This document shows, piece after piece, positions 28,911 through 37,484 of a stretch of DNA of 64,000 nt (its first letter is position 1; the number at the start of each line of letters is the position of its first letter). This DNA is from JBBROS01 sp965213855 (GTDB taxonomy: Bacteria > Pseudomonadota > Alphaproteobacteria > Acetobacterales > Acetobacteraceae): contig CBDCAA010000007.1 of the NCBI GenBank assembly GCA_965213855.1, forward strand, positions 806,001 through 870,000, in the 5' to 3' direction. The notes beneath the pieces are model-generated. The model was not told where the DNA came from. It saw only the letters and a program-made list of their open reading frames with translations, and made no database searches. Made by a program: the position numbers and the translations under genes.

Positions 28911-29608
28911 CAGGGCGCCGGATAGATCGCCGTCGGGATCATGGGGCTGTCGAGTTCGGGCTTGCCGGCGATGTGTTGATACGTGGCAAAGAGGGGGAGG
29001 CCGGACTGGAGATCGACCCAGAGGGTGGCGACGGAGCGGTACGTGTTGCCCCCGTAACCCTCGCGGTAATGGGCGAGCTTCAAGGCGCGATAGGTTCGGC
29101 CGAGGATGGGGAGATCCTCGACGCCGTCGTTGCGGATCAGCTCGTGCCATTGGGCGACGCCCGGGGCAGCGATCGTGTCGAAGCCGATCAGGGCGCCGGT
29201 CTCGGCATGGATGATGGTGTGCAGCGCGGCGTGGGCGAGCTCGCCGCCAGCCCAATCATCGCCCCAGATGCCGAACCAGGCGTTGCCGAGGTCGGCGCCG
29301 ACCCGCATGCGGCAGAGCTCGGGATCGTTGTCGGCGACGCCGAGGAAATCGATGGTGGGGCCACCCTTCTGCTCGACGCGCGAGCCGGCCGGCGGGCAGG
29401 CGGGGGGGATGGCGGTCCCGGCAGGGGCGGCGCGGACGTTCTCGCCCAAGATGAGGGCCGGAAAGCGGCGGGCGGCTTCCTGCAAGGCGATGGTGGGTTC
29501 TGTGGCCGGTGGGACGGGGAGAAGGGTCTGCGCGCGCGCGGCGGCGATTGGGAGAAGCGCGGCGGGGAGAAGCGCGATCGAGAGCAGGATGGCGAAGCGC
29601 ATGGTCAT
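28910..29608 (-). CDS. Secreted protein of unknown function
   Basis: Encodes 232 aa starting MTMRFAILLSIALLPAALLP with a Sec signal peptide that ends near ARAQT. The mature part has C-containing segments IPPACPPAGSR and DPELCRMRV, which may pair, and a beta-rich region HAETGALIGFDTIAAPG and ATLWVDLQSGLPLFATYQ. I recognise no catalytic motif. The start overlaps the VOC gene stop as ATGA and its stop overlaps the debranching enzyme start as TGATG, so the three are translationally coupled. Confidence 0.7.
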   Translation of the reverse strand: MTMRFAILLSIALLPAALLPIAAARAQTLLPVPPATEPTIALQEAARRFPALILGENVRAAPAGTAIPPACPPAGSRVEQKGGPTIDFLGVADNDPELCRMRVGADLGNAWFGIWGDDWAGGELAHAALHTIIHAETGALIGFDTIAAPGVAQWHELIRNDGVEDLPILGRTYRALKLAHYREGYGGNTYRSVATLWVDLQSGLPLFATYQHIAGKPELDSPMIPTAIYPAP

Positions 29609-30441
29609 TCCGTGAACACGAGGGCGAGGCCGCCGGCTTCGGCGGCGGAGAGCATGACGGGGCCGTCGCCAGGTGGGGCCGAGATGCCGCCCGCGCCCAG
29701 GGCGTCGCGGGTGCGGCGGAGCGACGAGGTGCGGACGATGAGCGCGACCATTGCGCAGGAGCGGCCGTCGAGCGCCGGGGTGGCGGCACCGAACCGCTGA
29801 GCGACGGCGTCCGGCGTGCCGACCTCGATCGTGGCGAGCCCGGCGGCGAGGATGCAGCCTGTGGGCGTGTCGCGCACGGCGGCCTCCCCGAACAGGAGGC
29901 GGAACAGGGCGGCGTAGGCGGCCGGGTCGTTGGCGGCGATGACCATGCCTTGCAGGCCGATGGCGCCGTTGGGATGGCGGCGCCAGGGATCGTACCAGAC
30001 GTATTGCGGGGTGAGGTGATGGCAGAAGAACATCCGGCCGGCAGGGGAGGTGTCCGCCTCGAGGCGGACGTTGCGGAACGCGACCTCCTGCATGCGGTCG
30101 CCGACCTCGGCCGGGCGCGAGAGGGCTTGGGGCGGGAGGACGGGGGCGCCGGCCTCGGACAGTTCGTCGTAGAGGCCGTCGCTGTCCATGGTCTTGAAGA
30201 CGAGGCCGTTGAGGCCCGAGGGCCACGCCAGCACGTCGGTTGCAGCCCCGCCGGCGGGCGGCACGCCGAGCAGCTCGATGTAGTCGTTGCCGAGGATGGC
30301 GAGGTTGTTGATGCTGCCGGAGGAGTGGTGCCCGCGTGGGGTGAGGTGGAAGCCGAGCCGGGTCCAGAGGGCGACGCTGTCGTCGAGGGCGTCGCGGGCG
30401 TTGACGATGACATGGTCGATGAGTGGAATGGGCAGCGTCAT
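29605..30441 (-). CDS. VOC-family (glyoxalase-like) protein
   Basis: Encodes 278 aa from ATG 30441 (MTLPIPLIDHVIVNARD). It shows the vicinal-oxygen-chelate pattern: IDHVIVNARDALDDSVALWT and LGFHLTPRGHHSSGSINN at the start, NDYIELLGVP, and a second module after residue 120 (CHHLTPQYVWYD, HPNGAIGLQGMVIAANDPAA). Candidate metal ligands are H in IDHV, E in YIELL and H in CHHLTP. This fits the Glyoxalase_3-like group; the substrate is unknown. The frame extends upstream to 30702 but the extra part is Pro/Arg-rich shadow sequence. First gene of the glucan unit and divergent from sdhC. Confidence 0.8.
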   Translation of the reverse strand: MTLPIPLIDHVIVNARDALDDSVALWTRLGFHLTPRGHHSSGSINNLAILGNDYIELLGVPPAGGAATDVLAWPSGLNGLVFKTMDSDGLYDELSEAGAPVLPPQALSRPAEVGDRMQEVAFRNVRLEADTSPAGRMFFCHHLTPQYVWYDPWRRHPNGAIGLQGMVIAANDPAAYAALFRLLFGEAAVRDTPTGCILAAGLATIEVGTPDAVAQRFGAATPALDGRSCAMVALIVRTSSLRRTRDALGAGGISAPPGDGPVMLSAAEAGGLALVFTE

Positions 30442-30588
30442 GCCCGTGGACCGTCGGTTGAGGTTCGTCGCTGCACGGTGTCGATCTCCGGGACGTTCGG
30501 TCGGGGCGCCGCCTGTACGAGGCGGCGCAGTATGGCGGCTTGGGCGGCGGTTTGCACGCCCTGGGGCAGCGGCGGCGTTGCGTTCGCG

Positions 30589-30617
30589 TTGACCCTGCCC
30601 ACGTTGGCTTCTAGGAC
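30589..30617 (+). promoter_or_regulatory. Candidate sigma70 promoter for sdhCDAB
   Basis: TTGACC (30589-30594), a 17-bp spacer and TAGGAC (30612-30617) lie about 50 bp upstream of the sdhC ATG. The rest of the 227-bp divergent interval with the VOC gene shows no gene. Confidence 0.5.
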
Positions 30618-30668
30618 GTGTGGCGCTTGGATCGGGTGATAGATGGCAGCGTGGGGACGGCAAGGTCG

Positions 30669-31106
30669 ATGAAGGAGGTCCGGGACACCCTGGTGGTGGC
30701 ATACCGCAGCGACGGAACGCTGGTGCAGCGGCCGCTCTCGCCGCATCTGCAGGTGTACCGGCCGCAGATCACGTCGATCCTGTCGATCATGAACCGGGTG
30801 ACGGGGATCGCGGCGTCGGTGGGGACGGTGGTGCTGGTGTGGTGGCTGGTGGCGCTAGCGTCGGGTCCCGTGGCGTTCGGGCACGTGCAGTGGTTTCTGG
30901 GATCGCCCGTGGGGCTGATCATGCTGTTCGGATGGACGGCCGCGCTGTTCTACCACTTCTTCGGCGGGCTGCGGCACCTGGCGTGGGACATGGGCTACGG
31001 CTATTCGCTCGAGGCGACCCACCGCTCCGGCTATGCGGCGATCGGCGCGACCGTGCTGGCGACCGTGCTGGTGTGGGTCGTCGGCTTGATCGTGTTGCGG
31101 AGCTGA
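30669..31106 (+). CDS. sdhC: Succinate dehydrogenase cytochrome b556 subunit
   Basis: Encodes 145 aa with three membrane helices. It anchors complex II and shares heme b and the quinone site with SdhD. The segment RPLSPHLQVYRPQITSILSI is the conserved N-terminal entry, and YHFFGGLRHLAWDMGYG carries the expected heme-ligand histidine region. Start is ATG 30669 (MKEVRDTLVVA), which gives the conserved N-terminus; the ATG-like start at 30618 adds an unlikely extension. First gene of sdhCDAB, with sdhD starting 2 bp after its stop. Confidence 0.93.
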   Translation: MKEVRDTLVVAYRSDGTLVQRPLSPHLQVYRPQITSILSIMNRVTGIAASVGTVVLVWWLVALASGPVAFGHVQWFLGSPVGLIMLFGWTAALFYHFFGGLRHLAWDMGYGYSLEATHRSGYAAIGATVLATVLVWVVGLIVLRS

Positions 31107-31108
31107 GC

Positions 31109-31513
31109 ATGGCCGACGGTCTGTCGATCAAGGTCCGGCGCAGCCAACTCGGGCAGGTCAGGGGATCGGGCTCGGCGAAGGCCGGGGTGCATCATTGGTA
31201 TGCGGAGCGGGTGACGTCGATCGCGCTCATCCCGCTGACGCTGTGGTTCGTGTTCAGCATGGTCCGGCTCGCCGGCCACGATCACGCATCCGTCGCGGGG
31301 TGGGCCGGGCAGCCGTGGAATGCGGTGCTGCTGCTGGCGCTGGTCGCGATGACGTTCCAGCACACCGCACTCGGCGTTCAGGTGATCCTGGAAGATTATG
31401 TGCACGCGAAATGGGCCATGAACATAGGCATTCTGGCAACCAAGGCCATCTGTGGACTGCTGGCGCTGGCGGCGGGGGTTTCGGTGCTCCGGCTGGCGGT
31501 GCGGCACTTCTGA
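31109..31513 (+). CDS. sdhD: Succinate dehydrogenase membrane anchor subunit
   Basis: Encodes 134 aa with three hydrophobic helices. The motif SGSAKAGVHHWYAERVTSIA is the typical start of alphaproteobacterial SdhD, and MTFQHTALGVQVILEDYVH holds the conserved heme and quinone-site region. It pairs with SdhC in the inner membrane. It starts 2 bp after sdhC and ends 13 bp before sdhA, consistent with one transcript. Confidence 0.92.
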   Translation: MADGLSIKVRRSQLGQVRGSGSAKAGVHHWYAERVTSIALIPLTLWFVFSMVRLAGHDHASVAGWAGQPWNAVLLLALVAMTFQHTALGVQVILEDYVHAKWAMNIGILATKAICGLLALAAGVSVLRLAVRHF

Positions 31514-31526
31514 TCGAGGTTGAGCG

Positions 31527-33335
31527 ATGAACGCGATGTCCAAACCGTCCCAGACCTACAACGTGATCGACCATACGTATGACGTCGTGGTGGTGGGCGC
31601 GGGTGGCGCGGGGCTGCGCGCGACCTTGGGGATGGGCGCGTCGGGTCTGCGAACGGCGTGCCTGACGAAGGTGTTTCCGACGCGGAGCCACACCGTGGCG
31701 GCCCAAGGCGGCATCGGCGCGGCGCTGGGCAACATGGGCGAGGATGACTGGCGCTGGCATATGTACGACACCGTGAAGGGGTCGGACTGGCTGGGGGACC
31801 AGGACGCGATCGAGTATATGTGCCGCGAGGCGATCCCGGCGGTCTACGAGCTCGAGCATTACGGCGTGCCGTTCAGCCGGACAGAGGACGGACGGATCTA
31901 CCAGCGGCCGTTCGGCGGGCACATGATGGAGTATGGCAAGTCGCCGGCGATGCGCGCTTGCGCGGCGGCGGACCGGACGGGCCATGCGATCCTGCACACG
32001 CTGTATCAGCAGAGCCTGAAGCACGAAGTCGAGTTCTTCGTCGAGTACATCGCGCTCGACCTGATCATGGACGAGGAAGGCGCCTGCCGCGGGGTGATGG
32101 CGTGGTCGCTGGAGGACGGCTCCATGCACCGGTTCCGGGCACAGACGGTGGTGCTAGCGACGGGCGGCTACGGGCGGGCGTATTTCAGTTGCACCAGCGC
32201 GCATACGTGCACCGGCGATGGCAACGGGATGGCGATGCGGGCGGGCATCCCGATGCAGGACATGGAGTTCGTGCAGTTCCATCCGACGGGGATCTACGGG
32301 TCGGGCTGCCTGATCACGGAGGGCAGCCGCGGCGAGGGCGGGTACCTGACGAACAGCGAGGGCGAGCGCTTCATGGAGCGGTATGCGCCGACCGCGAAGG
32401 ACCTGGCGAGCCGCGACGTGGTCAGCCGAAGCATGACGCTGGAGATCAACGCGGGGCGCGGCGTGGGGCCGAACAAGGACCATATCCACCTGCACCTGGA
32501 GCATCTGGGCGCCGAGCTGCTGCACGAGCGGCTGCCCGGGATAAGCGAGACCGCGAAGGTGTTCGCCGGTGTGGACGTGACGAAGGAACCGATCCCGGTG
32601 CTGCCGACGGTGCACTACAACATGGGCGGCATCCCCACGAACTACCGGACCGAGGTGCTGCGGCCGACGGCGAAGGACCCGGATGCGGTGGTCCCGGGGC
32701 TGATGGCGGTGGGTGAGGCGGCGTGCGTGAGCGTGCACGGGGCGAACCGGCTGGGGACCAACTCGCTGTTGGACCTAGTGGTGTTCGGACGGGCGGCGGC
32801 GCATCGGGCGACGGAGATCCTGAAGCCCGGCGCGAGCCAGGCGCCGCTGCCGGCTGGGGCGGGGGAGAATGCGCTGGACCGGTTCGACCGGACGCGGAAC
32901 GCGAGCGGCGGGACGAAGGTGAGCGCGATGCGGCTGGAGCTGCAGAAGGTGATGCAGCAGCACGCGGCGGTGTACCGCAACACGGAGAGCCTGCGAGAAG
33001 GCGTGGGCAAGATGAAGACGCTGTGGACCGGGCTGGACGACATGCAGGTGAGCGACCGCTCCCTGATCTGGAACAGCGATCTGGTCGAGGCGCTTGAGTT
33101 CGACAACCTGATGGGCAACGCGATGACGACGATGGTCAGCGCGGATAATCGCCAGGAAAGCCGCGGCGCGCACGCGCAAGACGACTTCCCGGACCGGGAC
33201 GACGCGAACTGGATGAAGCATACGCTCGCCTGGATCGACAGGAAAGGCGGGGTGGAGCTTGGGTATCGCGAGGTGGCGATGAAGACGCTGACGAACGAGG
33301 TGAGCGTGTTTCCGCCGAAGAAGCGGGTTTACTAG
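31527..33335 (+). CDS. sdhA: Succinate dehydrogenase flavoprotein subunit
   Basis: Encodes 602 aa, the normal size. It oxidises succinate to fumarate on the cytoplasmic face using covalent FAD. The nucleotide loop is VVVGAGGAGLRATLG, and the FAD-linking histidine is H55 in SHTVAAQGGIGAALG. The catalytic region shows QFHPTGIYGSGCLITEGSRG, and DVVSRSM and GGIPTNYRTEVL are also conserved. The C-terminal helical domain ends FPPKKRVY. Third gene of the operon. Confidence 0.97.
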   Translation: MNAMSKPSQTYNVIDHTYDVVVVGAGGAGLRATLGMGASGLRTACLTKVFPTRSHTVAAQGGIGAALGNMGEDDWRWHMYDTVKGSDWLGDQDAIEYMCREAIPAVYELEHYGVPFSRTEDGRIYQRPFGGHMMEYGKSPAMRACAAADRTGHAILHTLYQQSLKHEVEFFVEYIALDLIMDEEGACRGVMAWSLEDGSMHRFRAQTVVLATGGYGRAYFSCTSAHTCTGDGNGMAMRAGIPMQDMEFVQFHPTGIYGSGCLITEGSRGEGGYLTNSEGERFMERYAPTAKDLASRDVVSRSMTLEINAGRGVGPNKDHIHLHLEHLGAELLHERLPGISETAKVFAGVDVTKEPIPVLPTVHYNMGGIPTNYRTEVLRPTAKDPDAVVPGLMAVGEAACVSVHGANRLGTNSLLDLVVFGRAAAHRATEILKPGASQAPLPAGAGENALDRFDRTRNASGGTKVSAMRLELQKVMQQHAAVYRNTESLREGVGKMKTLWTGLDDMQVSDRSLIWNSDLVEALEFDNLMGNAMTTMVSADNRQESRGAHAQDDFPDRDDANWMKHTLAWIDRKGGVELGYREVAMKTLTNEVSVFPPKKRVY

Positions 33336-33343
33336 GAACGATC

Positions 33344-34126
33344 ATGGCCACGTTTACGCTTCCCAAGAACAGCAAGATCGGGTCCGGCATCACGTTCAAG
33401 GCGGGTGCCGGGGCGACGCGCACCAAGACGTTCAACATCTACCGCTGGAACCCGGATGACGGGCAGAACCCGCGGGTGGACAGCTACGAGCTGGACATGG
33501 ACCGGGTTGGCCCGATGGTGCTGGATGCGCTGATCTACATCAAGAACGAGGTCGACCCGACGCTCACGTTCCGGCGGTCGTGCCGGGAGGGGATCTGCGG
33601 CTCGTGTTCGATGAACATCGATGGCGGCAACACGCTGGCGTGCCTCAAGGCGCACGACGATGTGGCCGGCGACGTCCGCATCTACCCGCTGCCGCACATG
33701 TCCGTCGTGAAGGATCTGGTCCCGGACCTGAGCCAGGCCTACGCCCAGCTCCGCAGCGTCGAGCCGTGGCTGAAATCCGACACGCCGCCGCCGCCGGACA
33801 AGGAGCGGCTGCAGAGCAAGGAGGAGCGGGCGCGGGTCGATGGGCTGTGGGAGTGCATCCTGTGCTTCTGCTGCACGACGTCGTGCCCGAGCTATTGGTG
33901 GAACGGGGACCGGTATCTGGGACCGGCGGTGCTGTTGCAGGCGTATCGTTGGATCGCCGACAGCCGGGACGAGGCCACGGGAGATCGGCTGGACGCGCTG
34001 GAGGACCCCTATAAGCTCTACCGTTGCCACACGATCATGAACTGCACGCAGACTTGCCCGAAGGGGTTGAACCCGGCGCAGGCGATCGGCGAGATTAAGC
34101 AGTTGCTGGTGGACCGAAAGGGGTAA
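33344..34126 (+). CDS. sdhB: Succinate dehydrogenase iron-sulfur subunit
   Basis: Encodes 260 aa. All three cluster motifs are intact: the [2Fe-2S] cysteines in CREGICGSC and TLAC (C80, C85, C88, C100), the [4Fe-4S] motif CILCFCCTTSCPSYWW and the [3Fe-4S] motif CHTIMNCTQTCPKGLNP. It passes electrons from SdhA to the membrane quinone. It begins 8 bp after sdhA and is followed by a strong hairpin terminator. Confidence 0.97.
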   Translation: MATFTLPKNSKIGSGITFKAGAGATRTKTFNIYRWNPDDGQNPRVDSYELDMDRVGPMVLDALIYIKNEVDPTLTFRRSCREGICGSCSMNIDGGNTLACLKAHDDVAGDVRIYPLPHMSVVKDLVPDLSQAYAQLRSVEPWLKSDTPPPPDKERLQSKEERARVDGLWECILCFCCTTSCPSYWWNGDRYLGPAVLLQAYRWIADSRDEATGDRLDALEDPYKLYRCHTIMNCTQTCPKGLNPAQAIGEIKQLLVDRKG

Positions 34127-34213
34127 GACGGCTGGACGGCTCCCGTTCGGATCGGGAGGGCAGGGCTGCGGGTGTGTGGGGTTGGGGCTTGATGGTGACG
34201 AGCCCTCACCCAA

Positions 34214-34239
34214 CCCTCTCCCGGAGGGAGAGGGCTTTT
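34214..34239 (+). terminator. Intrinsic terminator after sdhB (also copy C of a dispersed repeat)
   Basis: Perfect 9-bp stem CCCTCTCCC / GGGAGAGGG with loop GGA, followed by CTTTT. The preceding CCCTCACCCAA matches other copies of the dispersed repeat at about 51029 and 60749. Confidence 0.75.
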
Positions 34240-34243
34240 CGTC

Positions 34244-34903
34244 TTGGCATTTCATGGGACTGTGGTGGCCGCTCGGGGGGCGGCTTGGCGGGATAGCCTG
34301 TTGGTGGACCATGCCGTGTTCCGGCTGGTGTGGACGAACTTCGGCGAGGTGTTGCCGGGGCGGCTCTATCGAAGCAACCACCCGACGCCGGCGAAGCTGG
34401 CGGGGGCCACGAAGCGGCTGGGCCTGACGACGCTGATCAACCTGCGGGGGCGGCGGCATTGCGGATCGGACGCGCTGTCGCGGGCGGCGGCGGCGCGGCT
34501 GGGACTGCGGCATGTGGACATGGCGTTCGAGAGCCGGGGCGCGCCGCACCGGGACCGGATCCTGCGATTCCACGAAGTGTTCCACTCCCTGGAGGGGCCG
34601 GCGCTGATGCACTGCAAGTCGGGCGCGGACCGCGCCGGGTTGGCGAGCGGGCTGGCGGTGGTGTTCGCGGGGGGAACGTCGGCCGATGCGCTGAAGCAGC
34701 TGTCGTGGCGGTTCGGGCATTGGCGGTCGGCGCGCACGGGCATCCTGGATGCGTTCTTCCATCTGTACGCGGCGACTGGAGAGGGTCGGCTGCCGTTCAT
34801 CGACTGGGTGCGGGACGAGTATGACGAGGCGGCGTTGAAGCGTGATTTCGTCGCCAACGGTCTCGCGAGCTTCGTCACCGACCGCGTCTTGCGGCGGGAG
34901 TGA
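34244..34903 (+). CDS. Tyrosine-protein phosphatase family protein
   Basis: Encodes 219 aa. The CX5R phosphatase loop is HCKSGADRAG with C124 and R130, and LYRSNHPTPAKLAGATKRLG followed by LTTLINLRGR is the typical N-terminal part of bacterial dual-specificity-like phosphatases. An aspartate general acid may lie in the HVDMAFESRGAPHRD region. The protein is soluble with no signal peptide. Substrate unknown; relatives act on phosphoproteins or phospholipids. Its stop overlaps the bluB start as GTGA, so the pair is coupled. The exact start is uncertain, since GTG codons downstream could also serve. Confidence 0.82.
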   Translation: MAFHGTVVAARGAAWRDSLLVDHAVFRLVWTNFGEVLPGRLYRSNHPTPAKLAGATKRLGLTTLINLRGRRHCGSDALSRAAAARLGLRHVDMAFESRGAPHRDRILRFHEVFHSLEGPALMHCKSGADRAGLASGLAVVFAGGTSADALKQLSWRFGHWRSARTGILDAFFHLYAATGEGRLPFIDWVRDEYDEAALKRDFVANGLASFVTDRVLRRE

Positions 34904-35529
34904 GCCCCGCGTTCGACGCCAAGTTCCGGGCGCAGCTGGACGAGCTGTTCCGGTGGCGGCGGGACGTGCGGCGGTTCCGGCCGGCGGCGTTGCCGGAGGG
35001 CCAGCTGGAGCGGTTGCTGGCGGTGGCGAACGGGGCGCCGTCGGTCGGGCTGAGCCAGCCGTGGCGGTTCGTGCTGGTGGCGGATGAGGCGCGGCGCATG
35101 GCGATCCGGGCGAATTTCGCGCGGGCGAATGCGGCGGCGCTGGCAGGGCAGCCGGCGGAGCGGGCGGCGATCTATGCAAGGCTGAAGTTGGCAGGGCTGG
35201 ACGAGGCGCCGGTCCATCTTGCGGTGTGCGTCGATCCGGACCCGGTCGCGGGCGGCGGCCTCGGCCGCGCGACGCAGCCGGAGATGGCCGCTTATTCGGC
35301 CGTGCTGGCGATCCACACGCTTTGGCTTGCAGCGCGGGCGGAAGGGCTGGGGCTCGGCTGGGTGTCCATCCTCGACCCGGCGGCCGCGTTGCGGACGCTT
35401 GAGGTGCCGGCCGGGTGGGGGCTGGTGGGGTATCTTTGCCTGGGCTTCCCCGTCGCGGAGAGCGAGGTGCCGGACCTGGAGCTGGAGGGGTGGGCGGCGC
35501 GGCAGCCGGTGGCGGTGCTGCGACGGTAG
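34900..35529 (+). CDS. bluB: 5,6-dimethylbenzimidazole synthase
   Basis: Encodes 209 aa, a nitroreductase-fold flavoenzyme that fragments FMNH2 to make the lower ligand of vitamin B12. Recognisable BluB segments are RRDVRRFRPAALPEGQLERL, NGAPSVGLSQPWRF, APVHLAVCVDPDPVAGGGLG, and the C-terminal GWVSILDPAAALRTLEVPAG with YLCLGFPV. The start is a GTG at 34900 overlapping the phosphatase stop (GTGA). No cobalamin riboswitch is seen upstream. It converges with the hydrogenase-like module, 3 bp away. Confidence 0.9.
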   Translation: MSPAFDAKFRAQLDELFRWRRDVRRFRPAALPEGQLERLLAVANGAPSVGLSQPWRFVLVADEARRMAIRANFARANAAALAGQPAERAAIYARLKLAGLDEAPVHLAVCVDPDPVAGGGLGRATQPEMAAYSAVLAIHTLWLAARAEGLGLGWVSILDPAAALRTLEVPAGWGLVGYLCLGFPVAESEVPDLELEGWAARQPVAVLRR

Positions 35530-35532
35530 GAG

Positions 35533-36006
35533 TCAGGCGTTGACGGCCAGTAGGGTGGTGAGCGCGCCGAGGATGTCGGCCGGTTTGGGCGGGCAGCCCG
35601 GCACGGCAAGGTCGACCGGAACCGCGGACTGGACGCCGCCGGCCACGGCGTAGGTGGGACCACCGGCGGCGAAGGGGCCGCCGTCGACGGCGCAACCGCC
35701 GATGGCGATGACCCAGCGGGGAAGGGCCATGGCGGCGAGGGCGCGCTGGATCGGCCCAATGAGAGACCGGGTCATGACGCCGGTGACGAGAAGGATGTCC
35801 GCACCGACCGGAGTGTCTTGCACCGTCAGGCCATACGGTTCGAGACCGTAGGCGGCGCTCCGGAGCATGGCCCATTCCAGCATGCAGCCGCCGCAATCGC
35901 CGGTGGCGACGGGGTAGATCGCCAGGCTGCGGCCAAGGCGGGGAAGCTCCGCGGCGTCGAGGGCCGCGGCCAGGGGCCCGATCAGCTCCGGGTCGGGCGC
36001 GGTCAC
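35533..36006 (-). CDS. Small subunit of hydrogenase-4/NuoB-like complex
   Basis: Encodes 157 aa starting with GTG 36006, overlapping the large-subunit stop as GTGA. This is the NuoB/HyfI family, which holds the N2-type [4Fe-4S] cluster at the end of the electron path. Four cysteines are in place: C38 and C41 in GDCGGCMLEW, C105 in IGGCAVDGG and C138 in PGCPPKP. So the cluster appears intact although the large subunit has lost the NiFe ligands. Last gene of a four-gene unit. A longer frame upstream to 36165 is only a shadow of the large-subunit gene. Confidence 0.85.
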   Translation of the reverse strand: MTAPDPELIGPLAAALDAAELPRLGRSLAIYPVATGDCGGCMLEWAMLRSAAYGLEPYGLTVQDTPVGADILLVTGVMTRSLIGPIQRALAAMALPRWVIAIGGCAVDGGPFAAGGPTYAVAGGVQSAVPVDLAVPGCPPKPADILGALTTLLAVNA

Positions 36007-37484
36007 AGATCCAGCGCCGCCGGGCGGAGGGCGAAGGAGGCGCCGAGGGCGGGGAGGTGGGCGGGGTCGGCATCGCGCGCGGCCCGTTCGTGGGCGGGAA
36101 GCAGCAGCCAGGCCGGGTCGGCGGCAAAGTGGGCGGCGATGATCGCGTTTGTCAGGCGGACCCAATGCCAGACCGGGCCGCTGGGCCCTTGTGCAACGCC
36201 GAGGCCTTCGGCGTCGCGGAGCGGGATGGCCGCAAACGTGGGGCCGGCAGGAACATTGGCCAGACCGATGCGCGCGGCCTCGACGTCGGAGGCGATAGCG
36301 GCGGTGCGAAGAGCCATGCGGTCGGCGAGAGTGCCGGCGGTGCGAAGTGGCATGATCGGATCGGTGGGATCTTGGCGGCCGGATGCGCGGCCAGCCGGGC
36401 CGGGAACGGCCAAAGCGAGGGCGTCGGGCAGGGCGAGTGGGCCGAGCGGCGGCCAGGTCCGGGCGAGGGACGGTAGGGCGGCCAGGGTGTCGTCGACTGC
36501 TGCAAGGACGGTGGGGGACGGGTCGATGGTGACGCCACCCGGCCGGACAGCGTCGAACATGAGACGGTGGCCGGTCAGGCCAGCGCTGGCGCGCAGCACG
36601 GACTCGCGTGCCTGGGCGGCGGCGGGCAAGGCGCGGCCGAGCGCGGCGGCGGTGGCATCGATGTCGTGCAGGCCGGTGGCGATCCGTTCGAGGGTGAGCA
36701 TGACCTCGCGCAGGGCGATGGCGGCCGGCGGGGGCGAAACGCCTGCCGCCGCCTCGACGGCACGGGCGAAGGCGGTGGCGTGGGCGATGGAGGCGGTGCC
36801 GTCGATGCGGGCGGCGAGGCGGGCGGCGTCAGTGGGCGCGGCGCCGCGGGTGAGGGCGAGGAGGCCGCGGTGGGACCAGCCAAGGCGAGCTTCGAGGGAG
36901 GCCACGGTGCCGGGTGATGGCTCTGGCGTCGTTCGGCCCACCCCCGGCCCCCCCTTTGCAGGAAGCGGGGACGGCAAGAGGGTGACCTGCCAATAAGCGG
37001 GGGCGGTGAGGGTGGGGTCCAAAGGCCCAGTGGTGAGAGCGTCACCTTCGGCTTCGCGCATATCAGGCGTGTCGGGTTCGAGCGCGATGGCGGCGTTGGG
37101 GGTGGGGCGGTCGGCCAGGGGGCGGAGAATGGGCCAGGTTCCGTGGTCGAGCCAGGGGCGGACGTCGACGGAGTCGGCGGCCTGGTGGCCCCAGAGATCG
37201 GCCACCATGCGCTCGAACAGGGTGGCGCCGGGGCGGGCAGGGGAGAGGGCGGCATAGAGACCGGCTTCGACGGCGACGGAGGCGAGGAGGGGCTCCTCCG
37301 CTTGGAAGAGCGCGTGGACGTAGCCGGGGTCGGCCCAGAGAGCGACGAAGGCGAGGCTGGGATCCTGCTGGAGAGCGCGTGTCATGTCGAACCAGGCGCG
37401 CTGGGACAGAAGGTGGCGCGGCCAGGGGTGGCATTCGAATGGTGCGAGTTCCGCGGCGCGGATGAGGCGTGCGGCGGAGGTCAT
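36003..37484 (-). CDS. Large subunit of hydrogenase-4/NuoD-like complex without NiFe ligands
   Basis: Encodes 493 aa. Residues 1-130 look like the NuoC/HycE N-terminal domain, and the rest like the HyfG/HycE/NuoD core (VASLEARLGWSHRGLLALTR, IDGTASIAHATAFARAVEAA). Group-4 hydrogenases carry two CxxC motifs for nickel and iron. Here there is only one cysteine in the whole protein (C18, FECHP) and none in either ligand region, so it cannot bind a NiFe centre in the known way. This matches the description of energy-converting-hydrogenase-related complexes. Residues about 166-187 are encoded by an inserted dispersed repeat. The ATG at 37484 overlaps the preceding gene's stop (ATGA). Confidence 0.82.
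   Translation of the reverse strand: MTSAARLIRAAELAPFECHPWPRHLLSQRAWFDMTRALQQDPSLAFVALWADPGYVHALFQAEEPLLASVAVEAGLYAALSPARPGATLFERMVADLWGHQAADSVDVRPWLDHGTWPILRPLADRPTPNAAIALEPDTPDMREAEGDALTTGPLDPTLTAPAYWQVTLLPSPLPAKGGPGVGRTTPEPSPGTVASLEARLGWSHRGLLALTRGAAPTDAARLAARIDGTASIAHATAFARAVEAAAGVSPPPAAIALREVMLTLERIATGLHDIDATAAALGRALPAAAQARESVLRASAGLTGHRLMFDAVRPGGVTIDPSPTVLAAVDDTLAALPSLARTWPPLGPLALPDALALAVPGPAGRASGRQDPTDPIMPLRTAGTLADRMALRTAAIASDVEAARIGLANVPAGPTFAAIPLRDAEGLGVAQGPSGPVWHWVRLTNAIIAAHFAADPAWLLLPAHERAARDADPAHLPALGASFALRPAALDL
36931..36976. repeat. Dispersed palindromic repeat (copy B) inside the large-subunit gene
   Basis: Read on the minus strand, this segment aligns with copy A near 7754-7793 (CTTCCTG, AAAGGG, GGCCGGGGGTGG). 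It is in frame and encodes LPSPLPAKGGPGVGRT. It falls between two beta-strand segments of the HycE-like core, where relatives have a short turn, so the gene tolerates the insertion. Confidence 0.65.

Noticed and set aside
33332..36127. Minus-strand frame of 931 codons across sdhB, the phosphatase and bluB
   Set aside because: Composition is Pro/Arg-rich shadow sequence; the plus-strand genes have intact cofactor and catalytic motifs.
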